Positions 27,683 through 37,117 are shown, counted from the first letter of the stretch. The stretch: 64,000 nucleotides of DNA from Bacillus sp. J33 (GCF_000518885.1 NZ_JAEL01000007.1:36654-100653), one strand, 5' to 3'. The notes: generated by a model from the letters alone, not told the origin. Translations and numbers: made by a program.

Positions 27683-28558
27683 TTATCCTTCAATATTCTC
27701 TTTTTCCCAGTCTGTGTATAAATCGGTTCTGCGGTCACGCCAGGTGGTAACAGAGCCGCGTTCACGCACCTCATATAATAAGCTCAAATCAAGATCAGCC
27801 GTTACGATCATGTCGTCATTCAGCTCACCTTCCACCATAATCCCTTTAGGCGGAAATGGGACGTCATTCGGCGTAATAACTGCTGCCTGGCCAAAATTTG
27901 CACGCATAAAATCAACAGTAGGAAGCGATCCGATCGTACCTGTCACAACAACATATACCTGGTTTTCAATTGCACGGGCGTGGCTGGTGTAGCGAACTCG
28001 GTGGAAACCATGGCGGTCATCTGTACAGGAAGGACAGAAAATAACGTCCGCTCCTTTTGCTTTAGCCATTCGGACGATTTCGGGAAACTCAATATCGTAG
28101 CAAGTCAGGATGGCAATTCTGCCTTTTGCTGTATCAAAAACCTGCAGGCCCTCACCTGGTGACATATTCCATTCATAAACCTCGGTAGGTGTAATATGCA
28201 GCTTGGCCTGCTCTTCAATTCTCCCGTCCGGATAAAATAAATGGGCAACATTATATAGACGGCCATCCCGATTTATTACATGGGTGCCTCCAATAATATG
28301 CATATTTGTTTCTTTGGCAAGGTTTGTGAAAAGTTCTCTATATTGATCAGTAAAGCCCGGCAATTCATTTATCGTCAAGCTTGTTCCCTGTTCGCTTCCA
28401 ATTGACAGAAGCTGTGTGGTAAAGAATTCAGGAAACAGAACAAATTCTGATCCGAATTCCTGGGCGGTTTTGATATAATGCTCGCACTGTTTTGCAAAGT
28501 CTTCAAATGAACGAATGGTGTGCAGATGATACTGCACTGCGGAAACACGGATTTTCAA
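27683..28558 (-). CDS. Carbon-nitrogen hydrolase (nitrilase family)
   Basis: About 291 residues. The catalytic triad is visible: Glu in LFPEFF, Lys in KLHITPTE and Cys in LTCYDIEFPE. The family hydrolyses amides, nitriles or carbamoyl groups. TTG 28558 is preferred (GGGGGAG just upstream, and the protein starts at the usual KIRVSAVQYH strand); ATG 28573 is the alternative. First gene of a pair with the GNAT gene. Confidence 0.9.
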   Translation of the reverse strand: MKIRVSAVQYHLHTIRSFEDFAKQCEHYIKTAQEFGSEFVLFPEFFTTQLLSIGSEQGTSLTINELPGFTDQYRELFTNLAKETNMHIIGGTHVINRDGRLYNVAHLFYPDGRIEEQAKLHITPTEVYEWNMSPGEGLQVFDTAKGRIAILTCYDIEFPEIVRMAKAKGADVIFCPSCTDDRHGFHRVRYTSHARAIENQVYVVVTGTIGSLPTVDFMRANFGQAAVITPNDVPFPPKGIMVEGELNDDMIVTADLDLSLLYEVRERGSVTTWRDRRTDLYTDWEKENIEG

Positions 28559-28684
28559 TGTACTCCCCCTCATCAGCAAAAATTATAGATGAGCTACACT
28601 CTATCTTTAAAAGATTATCAATGATTTTTCCCTAATGTACAATACTTTTTTATCGCTTTACGAAATTTTTTAATTCACAGGATT

Positions 28685-29026
28685 TCACCTTACAAACCAA
28701 ACCTTTTGGATTTTATTATCCTGAATTTCATACATGGCTATTGCTTTTATTTCCTGACCGCCCGATCTTCCAGTAACATATTCATGATCAATTACAATGT
28801 TGCCTTTCACAATCCTGGACAGAAGCTCGGCATGCTGGTTAGGATTGTCCCGAAAAAGCATGCTATATCTTTCTCTCATTTTCTCTTTGCCTTTATATAC
28901 TACTTCGTCACCTGGAAAATTCATGACAATAACTTCATTGCTGTATACATCCAAAAACTCATCAATGTTCTGCCGGTTATAGGCATCAAGCTGCCGCTGG
29001 GCAAGCAATGCTGCTTTTTCTTCCAT
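28685..29026 (-). CDS. SnoaL-like / NTF2-fold protein
   Basis: 113 residues (117 from the ATG at 29038) with the NTF2-like pattern: an N-terminal helix (RQLDAYNRQNIDEFLDVYSNEV) and strands ending in YEIQDNKIQKVWFVR. Some members are isomerases or bind small ligands; no clear active-site assignment here. ATG 29026 has GGTGG 5 bases upstream. Monocistronic. Confidence 0.8.
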   Translation of the reverse strand: MEEKAALLAQRQLDAYNRQNIDEFLDVYSNEVIVMNFPGDEVVYKGKEKMRERYSMLFRDNPNQHAELLSRIVKGNIVIDHEYVTGRSGGQEIKAIAMYEIQDNKIQKVWFVR

Positions 29027-29138
29027 TTGGGCCACCATCTTTTAATAAATTTTAATTTAATCTTAAGGATTTATGGCGGGATGGTCCAGCCTTAGACAAA
29101 AAAAGAAGCATTACTCGCAAAAGCAACACTTTGGGATC

Positions 29139-29600
29139 TTATTTTAAGAGCTTGCTTAACTCTGTTAAGAGCCCAACACCCTTTTTGAGGTCTTGATTTG
29201 CAGCATTGACTACTTTTAGATACAAGCCTAAAAGGGAAGCATTTTGTCTCTGCAGCTCTGCAACTTCCTTTTGTGTTCTTTTAAGATCAGCCTTTAATGC
29301 TTCCATCTCCTTTTTTATAGATATGAGATTTGCATCTTCATTCCCTGAAGTTTTCTCCGATCCCATTTCAGCTGTTTTCTGTGCAGCTTCCTCTGGCTTC
29401 TTCCCGATTTCTTCAACCAGCCCCATTAAGGACTCATCCTTTAATAATTTATCAGCCATTTTGAATAATGATTCGAAATTGATATTTTTTTCATCCTGTA
29501 GTAAATTAGCTGCCAGTTTTTTTGCCGCATCTGCTTTTTCCTGTTTAACCTTATTCGAATTCTCAGATGAATTTTTATGTTCCTGATTATTTTCTTCCAC
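29139..29600 (-). CDS. Coiled-coil protein, unknown
   Basis: About 153 residues from a GTG at 29600 (AAGGCGG 7 bases upstream). Hydrophilic N-terminus rich in Asn, Glu and Lys; a helix with FESLFKMADKLLKDESLMGL; a coiled coil over about the last 60 residues (MEALKADLKRTQKEVAELQ). No signal peptide or membrane helix. Not recognised; presence in a sporulating genus and composition would fit a spore protein, but there is no direct evidence. Confidence 0.6.
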   Translation of the reverse strand: MEENNQEHKNSSENSNKVKQEKADAAKKLAANLLQDEKNINFESLFKMADKLLKDESLMGLVEEIGKKPEEAAQKTAEMGSEKTSGNEDANLISIKKEMEALKADLKRTQKEVAELQRQNASLLGLYLKVVNAANQDLKKGVGLLTELSKLLK

Positions 29601-29710
29601 ATTCAGCCCGCCTTTTTGTAGTTTTCTAATTACTATTCTATGATTCCGCGGCATAATTGAAATGGACAATCATCCAGTGAAAATAGAATTGGAGGATTAC
29701 CCATCAGGAA

Positions 29711-29736
29711 TAGCCCTGGCTATATAGCCAGGGCTA
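29711..29736. terminator. Palindromic hairpin after the 46-aa gene
   Basis: A perfect 26-bp palindrome built from TAGCCCTGGCTAT and its complement. The U run is weak in both directions, so termination may be partial. It stands 35 bases after the stop of the 46-aa gene. Confidence 0.55.
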
Positions 29737-29770
29737 TTTGTTAAGCATTGTTCATTGCTTCCTGCTAAGC

Positions 29771-29911
29771 CTAAGCGCCAGGAGTAGTGCATTCAAGAAG
29801 CTCACAAATTGCATCTCTGATTGCGCCTGAAGCTGATGGTGCTAGAATGCTTGCTAAAAGCAAGATAACGGCTAATAAAATAACAATTAACACCGTTAAT
29901 GGTTCTACCAT
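29771..29911 (-). CDS. 46-aa single-helix membrane protein, unknown
   Basis: ATG 29911 with a GGGGG site 8 bases upstream opens a 46-codon frame. Residues 4-25 are a hydrophobic helix (LTVLIVILLAVILLL), then a short tail with two cysteines (AICELLECTTPGA). Bacillus genomes have many such small sporulation or stress membrane peptides, but this one I do not recognise. A hairpin follows. Confidence 0.65.
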   Translation of the reverse strand: MVEPLTVLIVILLAVILLLASILAPSASGAIRDAICELLECTTPGA

Positions 29912-30175
29912 AATGATATCCCCCCTTTAAAATCAATTAATAAGGGAACCCTTACGAAGTTATGTTATGTTTAAAACTTGGACATGCTTAAACTAGTATC
30001 ATAGAGAATGAAAAAAGGCGCTTGTCCAATAGAATTTGCTCACATTATTTGGAAAAGGGCAGGTTTCAATAGAAAAAATACAATTATAGGAGGTTAATTA
30101 AATTGAATTACCTTTTATATAATTTTTGCAAGGAAGTATATCCTCAAATCAAATCTCTTAATAATATGTGCAGAA
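29912..30175. other. Intergenic region before nagP 3' end
   Basis: Mostly non-coding. It has a strong plus-strand AGGAGG at about 30089 leading to a TTG at 30103. That frame would run antisense into the 3' end of nagP; it looks like a gene relic or chance and is not called. Confidence 0.4.
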
Positions 30176-30202
30176 AGCTGGCCTTTGTACAAAGAACCAG
30201 CT
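30176..30202 (-). terminator. Hairpin after nagP
   Basis: Stem AGCTGG/CCAGCT extended by CTTTG/CAAAG, 8 bases beyond the nagP stop. The following minus-strand bases are only moderately U-rich. Confidence 0.6.
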
Positions 30203-30209
30203 ACTACAA

Positions 30210-31586
30210 TTATTTCTTTTTCAGTTCATTGGAAAGAAATTCAACATCCGTTCCCACGATCACTTGCAGATCCGTTTTACTTAGTTTTATAACGCCTTTT
30301 GAGCCAAGCTGTTTTAAACGCGCTTCATCTACCCCCGACATATCTTTAACTTTTAATCGCAGGCGGGTCACGCAGTTGTCTATCTCTACAAGATTTTCTT
30401 TTCCGCCCAATGCAGCGAGATATCCATTTGCTGCTTCTGCGTAGTTGCCTTTTACATAGTAATTTTCTTCAAACTCGCCTTCCACCTCATCTTCACGTCC
30501 AGGGGTTTTCAAATTCAATTTTACAATCAGGAAGTAGAAGATTACAAAATATAGAGCTGCATAAATAAGGCCTACCCCTGCCAGAAGCACCGGCTTTTGT
30601 GCAATGCCAAAATTCAGGAAATAATCGAGTGCGCCTGCAGAGAATCCAAAGCCATGGCGGATATCCAGGACATAGGCAATAGACATTGCAAGACCAGTTA
30701 AAATCGCATGAATGAAATATAAAACAGGTGATAGGAACATGAATGAGAATTCAATTGGCTCGGTAATGCCTGTCAGGAATGATGTAAATGCAAGACCAGC
30801 AAGTGCTCCGGCCATTGCCTTTCTTCGCTCTTTTTTGGCGGCGGCAATCATTGCAAATGCTGCTCCCGGCAACCCGAACATCATGATAGGGAAGAATCCT
30901 GCCATAAATATTCCTGCAGATGGATCTTTTGCAAGGAAACGCCATAAATCTCCTTTAATCACATCTCCTGCTGCATTCGTAAATTCACCGAATTCAAACC
31001 ATACAAGCGTATTTAAGATATGATGAAGGCCGATTGGAATTAATAAGCGGTTCAAGAAACCGAACACCCCTACACCTGCGGCACCGGCACCGATAATCCA
31101 ATCCCCGACACTGTTGATTGCTTCCTGTACAGGAGGCCAGACATATCCAAACAAGAAAGCAATAATAAGCATAACTAGTGATGTAACAATCGGAACAAAT
31201 CGTTTTCCGCCAAAAAAGCCAAGCCAATCCGGCAGCTTAATATCATGATATTTATTGTATAATAGCCCTGCGATAATACCGGAAATTATACCCCCAAACA
31301 CACCCATATTAATTGTTTCATTAATGGCGGCCGTACCTTCAGTCAACACAAAATACCCGACGGCTCCCGCCAGTGCAGCTGCTCCGCTGCCATCTTTGGA
31401 GAATCCAATAGCAATACCAATGGCAAATAATAGGGCCAAATGGCCAAAAACCGCGTTCCCTGCTGCAGAAATAAACGGAATCCCCAATAAGTCATCCTGA
31501 CCCAGCCTCAGCAAAAGCGCAGCTGCCGGCATAATCGCAATCGGAAGCATCAAAGACTTACCAATCTTCTGCAAAAATCCCAACAT
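30210..31586 (-). CDS. nagP: PTS N-acetylglucosamine transporter, EIICB
   Basis: 458 residues: an EIIC membrane domain of the glucose family (residues ~1-370, with the substrate-site stretch GITEPIEFSFMFLSP) and a C-terminal EIIB domain whose phosphorylated Cys is in IDNCVTRLRL. There is no EIIA, as in B. subtilis NagP, so EIIA must come from another protein. The ATG at 31586 follows AGAGG by 8 bases. It lies downstream of namZ, separated by a large perfect hairpin, and would import the GlcNAc freed by NagZ. Confidence 0.9.
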   Translation of the reverse strand: MLGFLQKIGKSLMLPIAIMPAAALLLRLGQDDLLGIPFISAAGNAVFGHLALLFAIGIAIGFSKDGSGAAALAGAVGYFVLTEGTAAINETINMGVFGGIISGIIAGLLYNKYHDIKLPDWLGFFGGKRFVPIVTSLVMLIIAFLFGYVWPPVQEAINSVGDWIIGAGAAGVGVFGFLNRLLIPIGLHHILNTLVWFEFGEFTNAAGDVIKGDLWRFLAKDPSAGIFMAGFFPIMMFGLPGAAFAMIAAAKKERRKAMAGALAGLAFTSFLTGITEPIEFSFMFLSPVLYFIHAILTGLAMSIAYVLDIRHGFGFSAGALDYFLNFGIAQKPVLLAGVGLIYAALYFVIFYFLIVKLNLKTPGREDEVEGEFEENYYVKGNYAEAANGYLAALGGKENLVEIDNCVTRLRLKVKDMSGVDEARLKQLGSKGVIKLSKTDLQVIVGTDVEFLSNELKKK

Positions 31587-31677
31587 CCCAAACACCTCTC
31601 TTTCCCAATTTAATAATAACTATGAACAGGCTTTACTTTTTAGTACCAGGTACCACCCGAAATTTGTCGAATAGCAT

Positions 31678-31740
31678 CTATCAATCCGAAAAAAAGAACT
31701 TGGGGCAATGGCCGCCAAGTTCTTTTTTTCGGATTGATAG
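31678..31740 (-). terminator. Perfect 26-bp hairpin between namZ and nagP
   Basis: Positions 31678-31703 and 31715-31740 are exact complements with an 11-base loop. The stem contains an A7/T7 run. It begins one base after the namZ stop codon. It may act as a terminator, a partial terminator that lowers nagP expression, or an RNA-processing/stability element. Confidence 0.75.
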
Positions 31741-31741
31741 T

Positions 31742-33001
31742 TTAGTAGAGCAGGTATTTTTCACGTGTTTGATTGAATTGAGCAAGTTCTTCCTTCCATT
31801 TGGCAGTAATTTCTTCTACCGTTTTTCCTTCCTCAATCGCTTCGCGAACCCAGCCGTTGCCCATCAGGTTATCAAAGAATGATATTCCTGCATTGTTTTC
31901 TGCACGGAATTGGAAGTCTTCCGGATACATATCATGAATTGCTTTTACAATGTGGAGGCCAGTTTCAACAGGCAGAAACGCATTACGATGGGTGATATGA
32001 ATTTGGATGCCATGGGAAAGCTGTCCAGCATGCTTTGAAAAGGTCGGTGTAAATGATGCTGCCCTGAAGGCTGCCCCAGGAAGATTAAGACTGTTCAAGT
32101 GTGCTGCCAGGTCTTCAGCATTGATGAAAGGAGCACCGATTAACTCAAATGGCTTCGTTGTTCCGCGGCCTTCCGATACATTTGTTCCTTCTATTAATGC
32201 CGCGCCTGGGTATACCAAAGCAGTTTCTAAAGTTGGCATATTAGGAGAAGGCATAACAAATGGAAGATTGGTGTTATCATAATACATATTGCGCTTCCAT
32301 CCATTCATCTCAATAACTGTCAAATCAGCCCCAATTCCGAACTCTTCATTAAATAACTTTGCTAATTCGCCGACAGTCATGCCATGGCGGAGCGGAATCG
32401 GATAATTTCCAACAAATGAAGAATACTTCATATCAAGAACAGGCCCTTCAACCTTTGCTCCACCTTGAGGATTTGGGCGGTCCAGAACAATAAAAGGAAT
32501 GTTGTTTTCTTTTGCTGCTTCCATTGCATAAGCCATTGTGTAAATATATGTGTAAAAACGCGTACCGACATCCTGAATATCAAATAGAAGAACATCTACA
32601 TTTTCAAGCATTTCAGGAGTGGGCTTTCTCGTCTTTCCATATAAGCTGAATACAGGGAGGCCAGTTTTTTCATCCGTATAGTATTCAACATACTCCCCTG
32701 CCTGAGCGCTTCCGCGTACTCCGTGCTCCGGGCCGTATAAAGCAGTCAAATCTACATCAGGATCTTTGTGCAAAATATCAACAATGCTGTTTAAATTCTG
32801 ATCTACTCCTGTTGGATTCGTAATTAGTCCGACTTTTTTTCCTTCAATCAGGTGCTTTTGCTCATTTAAAAGCACTTCAACACCAAGTTCGAATTTTTTT
32901 TCCTTGCCTTTTGCTTTCCCATTTTCATTGTCTGCAAGAACGACCGATAAAGAAGAGAGTACCAGAGCCAGTGTCAAAAAAAACAAAAACCATTTTTTCA
33001 T
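31742..33001 (-). CDS. namZ: Exo-beta-N-acetylmuramidase NamZ (DUF1343)
   Basis: 419 residues with a signal peptide (MKKWFLFFLTLALVLSSLSVVLA). The rest is a DUF1343 protein, the family of B. subtilis NamZ (YbbC), which removes MurNAc from the non-reducing end of wall glycans. Family blocks: GLITNPTGVDQNL, YGPEHGVRG, DIQDVGTRFYTYIYTM, DRPNPQGG and EGTNVSEGRGTTKPFE. The ATG at 33001 follows GGAGGG by 7 bases. Works with NagZ and the amidase-like protein of the same operon. Confidence 0.93.
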   Translation of the reverse strand: MKKWFLFFLTLALVLSSLSVVLADNENGKAKGKEKKFELGVEVLLNEQKHLIEGKKVGLITNPTGVDQNLNSIVDILHKDPDVDLTALYGPEHGVRGSAQAGEYVEYYTDEKTGLPVFSLYGKTRKPTPEMLENVDVLLFDIQDVGTRFYTYIYTMAYAMEAAKENNIPFIVLDRPNPQGGAKVEGPVLDMKYSSFVGNYPIPLRHGMTVGELAKLFNEEFGIGADLTVIEMNGWKRNMYYDNTNLPFVMPSPNMPTLETALVYPGAALIEGTNVSEGRGTTKPFELIGAPFINAEDLAAHLNSLNLPGAAFRAASFTPTFSKHAGQLSHGIQIHITHRNAFLPVETGLHIVKAIHDMYPEDFQFRAENNAGISFFDNLMGNGWVREAIEEGKTVEEITAKWKEELAQFNQTREKYLLY

Positions 33002-33166
33002 TTGATTTCCCTCCCTGTTTGAAAACGAGTGCCGGACAGGGCATTGAAAAGCACTGTCCCTTCCGTTATTCAACGTCTCATTATAGATATATTAGAAATT
33101 TCGTTGGTATGGAAAATTTCGCTGAGCTCTTTTTAACGATGCACCCCAAGAATGGAGTATAAGAAA

Positions 33167-35284
33167 TTAATAGCTCAATCCATGTCCAAATTCATATAAT
33201 ATGCCGTCTTGCGGCCCTGGAATCGTTACTGGCAATTTACCGGAAGGGTTATTTTCACCGAAAATAGCAGCCGCAGTTGCTTCAAAGCTTGCTATTCTGA
33301 ATCCATATTGTGCGATGTATACATCTACTTCCGGATATGCCATAATATCATATGGATTACGGATGCCTACACCAATAACTGGCTTATCTGTTGCTGCAAT
33401 TATTGAGTTAATCATTTTCATTTGAGCGCTTTCAGGTAAACGGCCGGATACATTATAAGTATAGGATCCAACGATTACTGCGCTAGCATCTTTGATTTGC
33501 TGAAGCTGGGCTTCGGTTAATTTATAGCTGGAATCAGTTTGTATAACCGCTGTATTTTCGTGATGCTTACTTATTGCATCCCCCAAACTTGATATATACG
33601 TATTTCCCACGACAACAATCTCACCTTCACCTACTGTGTTTAAAGGCAATGCCTGCTCTTCATTTTTCACCAGCGTAATGGAACGGTCCGCTGCCTCTTT
33701 TTCTACCTGCTTATGCTCCTCAGAACCAACAGCTTCTAAAGCATGAGCTATTTTTTCTTCAATTGGCTGCGGTGTTTCTTCCTTCATAATCCCGCGTTTG
33801 AGCTTCAATGTTAGAATTCTTTCAACGGAAGCATCGATGCGTTCTTCTGAGATTTCACCGCTTTCAACAGCTTCCAACAGACCACCTGCAACCTCTTCGA
33901 GTCCAACAGGCATCAGCACAATATCTGTTCCGGCTTTTACTGCACGAATCGCAGCATCGACTGGGCCAAAATGGTCTGCAATGGCATTCATGTTCATCGC
34001 ATCCGTTGTAATGACGCCTTCATAGCCCATTTCCTCTCTCATTAGTTCCGTTAGCACCTTATAAGAAAGAGTGGCTGGAACCGCAATCTCCTCGCCCGTT
34101 TTTTGGGAGATCGCTTTTGTATTATCAATCTTAGGGAATGTCACATGTGCAGTCATAATAGCATCAATTCCTGCTTCCATTCCCTTTTGGAAAGGATATA
34201 ATTCAACCTCTTTTAACCGTTCTTTTTCATGAGGCACCTCCGGCAAACCAAGATGTGAATCTACCGCTGTATCACCATGCCCCGGAAAGTGCTTGGCTGT
34301 TGCGGCTACGCCAGCCGACTGCAGTCCTTCTGTATAGGCAACACCCATTTGGGCGACAAGCTCAGGGTCTTCTCCAAATGAGCGCACTCCAATTACCGGG
34401 TTATCGGGATTATTGTTTACATCCATTACTGGTGCAAAGTTCATATTGATTCCTAGCGAAGCCAGCTCTTCTCCAATTGCTTTGCCGACTTTGCGTGAAA
34501 TTTCCTCTGAGCGGGCAGCTCCTAAAGCCATATTCCCAGGCATGTCTGTTCCAGATTGAAGGCGTGTTACGATTCCGCCTTCCTGGTCAATGGTCATTAA
34601 CAGGCCGAACTTTTCAGAAGCATCTTGGTAGTCAGACACCAACCTTGCCGTTTGCTCTGTCGTGACAACATTTTCACGGAATAGAATTACTCCCCCCAAA
34701 TGATGCTTTTTTACAAGCTCCTCAATCTCAGGAAGCATCTCTGTTACGTTCTTGCCATTCCAATTGCGGAAATCAGGCATCAGCATTTGGCCAACCTTTT
34801 CCTCAATTGAGAGTTTGTTTATTGCATGGCCAATAAGATCATAGCGATCTCCCTGCTCTTTGATGATTTCCGCTTTTGAAGCCGGCTTGCCTTTGCCAAT
34901 ACCGTTAGAATTTACTTTGTAATTTATAGCAATCCTGTCTTTAAACTGTCCATCTGTCACACTGATAAAAGTTCTGCCGTTTTGCCCCGTTAACTTAACA
35001 TTGCCTTCCTGGTCAACAGTGGCTATATTTTTATTGGAAGACTTCCACTCCACACCAGAAGAGACTCCCATGAAATAACCTTGTTCAAAAACATGAATAG
35101 CTTTTAGTTGAATTTCTCCTCTGCCAATGTCAGCAGTCGCTTGAGGGACATTTTGCAGGATGATCAGGTCCTTGGCACTGCTTACAGCAGAGGCCTTTTT
35201 CATCGGAGCTCCCACCCAAAGCTGTGAAACTGCCAGCATTAATGCGAGAAGAGATAGACATATTCCTTTCTGCACTTTTTTCAT
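33167..35284 (-). CDS. nagZ: Beta-N-acetylglucosaminidase NagZ (GH3)
   Basis: 705 residues with an N-terminal signal region. A Big2-like domain of about 110 residues precedes a GH3 barrel (about 160-500) that carries the KHFPGHGDTAVDSHLG loop with the catalytic Asp/His dyad and DAMNMNAI (nucleophile Asp). A C-terminal GH3 alpha/beta domain follows. Longer than B. subtilis NagZ (642 aa) because of the extra N-terminal domain. It releases GlcNAc from peptidoglycan fragments outside the cell. Confidence 0.93.
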   Translation of the reverse strand: MKKVQKGICLSLLALMLAVSQLWVGAPMKKASAVSSAKDLIILQNVPQATADIGRGEIQLKAIHVFEQGYFMGVSSGVEWKSSNKNIATVDQEGNVKLTGQNGRTFISVTDGQFKDRIAINYKVNSNGIGKGKPASKAEIIKEQGDRYDLIGHAINKLSIEEKVGQMLMPDFRNWNGKNVTEMLPEIEELVKKHHLGGVILFRENVVTTEQTARLVSDYQDASEKFGLLMTIDQEGGIVTRLQSGTDMPGNMALGAARSEEISRKVGKAIGEELASLGINMNFAPVMDVNNNPDNPVIGVRSFGEDPELVAQMGVAYTEGLQSAGVAATAKHFPGHGDTAVDSHLGLPEVPHEKERLKEVELYPFQKGMEAGIDAIMTAHVTFPKIDNTKAISQKTGEEIAVPATLSYKVLTELMREEMGYEGVITTDAMNMNAIADHFGPVDAAIRAVKAGTDIVLMPVGLEEVAGGLLEAVESGEISEERIDASVERILTLKLKRGIMKEETPQPIEEKIAHALEAVGSEEHKQVEKEAADRSITLVKNEEQALPLNTVGEGEIVVVGNTYISSLGDAISKHHENTAVIQTDSSYKLTEAQLQQIKDASAVIVGSYTYNVSGRLPESAQMKMINSIIAATDKPVIGVGIRNPYDIMAYPEVDVYIAQYGFRIASFEATAAAIFGENNPSGKLPVTIPGPQDGILYEFGHGLSY

Positions 35285-35353
35285 TTTTTACACCGTCCTA
35301 ATTGCATATTTTCCAAATGCACTTATGCTTTACTGTGTCCAAATGACCATAAC

Positions 35354-37096
35354 CTAGTAATTTCTTTTTTCCCAGCCGTTTCCTGTGAGCTCTGGTTCAA
35401 TTGTTTGATCGTCTGATAGCTCCAATTTAACATTATCAACATACCAGCCTCTGCCATTTACGGAACCGTCAGTCTGGTACCGGAATCGAATATGTGTTGT
35501 TCCTGCAGGGATAACAACTTTTTCATTTTTCCAATCGACACTGCTGCCTGTGAATGGTTCGGCTGCTTGGTTCCAATTAGCGCCATCCTTGGAAAATTCT
35601 ACATAGGCCTTGTCAAAAGCGGTTTCAGTTCTGTACCATGTGTCGAAGGTAAGGATCGCATCTTTTTCAACATCCACACTCGCTGACAAATGATGCTGCA
35701 CTTTATCTCCATAGCCAGAGAACCAGGCCTCATGTTTTCCAGGGATCGATACAGGTATCGCATCAGCTACCTGCCTCGCAAATGCTCTTCTTGCAATGTT
35801 GGTTGTAACCGTATTTCTTGAAGGATGTACACGGTTTGTCAGGAGAATGGCGATAGTGCCATTGTTTCGATTAATAACGATGGAAGTTCCCGTGTAGCCT
35901 GTATGACCAAGGGTATTTCCTTCAGATAATGCATCCATAAACCATCCCTGGCCCAGCTCCCAGCCTAGTCCGTGGTCATCGCCAGGAAATTGAGGAATTT
36001 GGTTTTCAATAAGCATTTTTACAGTTTCCTCTTTTAGAATCTGCTGGCCGCCATAACGTCCATCATTAACATACATATGGGCAAATTTCGCAAGGTCTGA
36101 GGCGGTTGAAAAGACACCGGCATGGCCTGCAACCCCATCAAGTGACCAGGCATTTTCATCATGTACCTCTCCCCAAACCAAGCCACGGTTAATCCCAGGC
36201 TGGTACTCAGTGGCTGCAATGCGGTGCTTCAGAGATTCAGGCGGATTATACATTGTATCCTTCATTCCCAGCGGCTCTGTAATATGCTCTTTCACAAATA
36301 CGTCAAGCCTTTTCCCTGACAAGCGTTCAACTACAGCACCTAGCGTAATCATGTTTAAATCACTGTATGTATACACTTCGCCTGGTTTGTTGGCTAGTGG
36401 GTATTTAAAAACAATTTCCATACGGTCTTCACGGCTGCTGCCCTGGGAATGCAAAGGAATCCATGCTGTAAATCCTGAAGTATGTGTCATTAGCTGACGT
36501 ATCGTTACATTTTCCTTTCCATTCTCAGCAAACTCCGGAATATATTTTGCTACAGGGTCATCAAGTTCAAAATAGCCTTCATCATACAACTTCATTGCAG
36601 CAGTAGTTGTAAATATTTTGCTGATTGAAGCCAGATCGAAGATTGTATCTTCTGACATTTCAATCGGGTTTTCTGCTTCGGTAAATTTATCATCCGTATA
36701 GCGATAAGCATCCCCGTAAGCGTCCTGCTTTACGATATGCCCCCTTCTTGCTACTAAAGCTACAGCTCCTGGCATTACTCCATCAGCTATCAACCCTTCT
36801 ATAATTGGATCGATTTCATCAAGTGGCTCCTGAACCATCCCAGCACCTGCTGCAGAACCAGGATGGAGCACTGGAGAAATTGGTCCTGGCCGATCCCATG
36901 CAAATACCGGGTGAACTTTGTGTTTCGCACTCTTGTTATCTTTCATTTCCATTGATGGCGTAACTCCTTCCCCGTTTTGCGCAGAAACTGGATTTACTGC
37001 CGGAATAAAGAGTGAAGTGCCTAGTGCAGCTGCAAGCGCAATAGTAATGGATTTGTTTTTCATATTGCCTCCTTTATTCATATGACTTTTGCCCAT
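35354..37096 (-). CDS. Serine hydrolase of the AmiE/YbbE type with C-terminal carbohydrate-binding-like domain
   Basis: 580 residues. Signal peptide at ~12-38; then a beta-lactamase-fold serine hydrolase (~75-420) with SISK as the SxxK motif, YSDLN as the tyrosine motif and HTG in place of KTG. The last ~140 residues are an all-beta domain (LTFDTWYRTETAFDKAYVEF and GRGWYVDNVKLELSD) like the C-terminal domain of InhA-type proteases. B. subtilis YbbE (AmiE) is about 441 aa and ends before this domain. It probably removes the stem peptide from MurNAc, before NamZ and NagZ. ATG 37096 has AGGAGG 7 bases upstream. Confidence 0.88.
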   Translation of the reverse strand: MGKSHMNKGGNMKNKSITIALAAALGTSLFIPAVNPVSAQNGEGVTPSMEMKDNKSAKHKVHPVFAWDRPGPISPVLHPGSAAGAGMVQEPLDEIDPIIEGLIADGVMPGAVALVARRGHIVKQDAYGDAYRYTDDKFTEAENPIEMSEDTIFDLASISKIFTTTAAMKLYDEGYFELDDPVAKYIPEFAENGKENVTIRQLMTHTSGFTAWIPLHSQGSSREDRMEIVFKYPLANKPGEVYTYSDLNMITLGAVVERLSGKRLDVFVKEHITEPLGMKDTMYNPPESLKHRIAATEYQPGINRGLVWGEVHDENAWSLDGVAGHAGVFSTASDLAKFAHMYVNDGRYGGQQILKEETVKMLIENQIPQFPGDDHGLGWELGQGWFMDALSEGNTLGHTGYTGTSIVINRNNGTIAILLTNRVHPSRNTVTTNIARRAFARQVADAIPVSIPGKHEAWFSGYGDKVQHHLSASVDVEKDAILTFDTWYRTETAFDKAYVEFSKDGANWNQAAEPFTGSSVDWKNEKVVIPAGTTHIRFRYQTDGSVNGRGWYVDNVKLELSDDQTIEPELTGNGWEKRNY

Positions 37097-37117
37097 TCAA
37101 TAACCTCCTTTGCATCT

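Noticed and set aside
30103..30444. Plus-strand frame of 113 codons starting TTG after AGGAGG
   Set aside because: It runs antisense through the 3' end of nagP, has no recognisable content there, and only its first ~40 codons are outside nagP. Possibly a relic, not a supported gene.
31640..31662. GTACC-A-GGTAC palindrome upstream of nagP as a second NagR operator
   Set aside because: It lacks the TAGA centre of the DRE; the site at 37166-37179 is far better.
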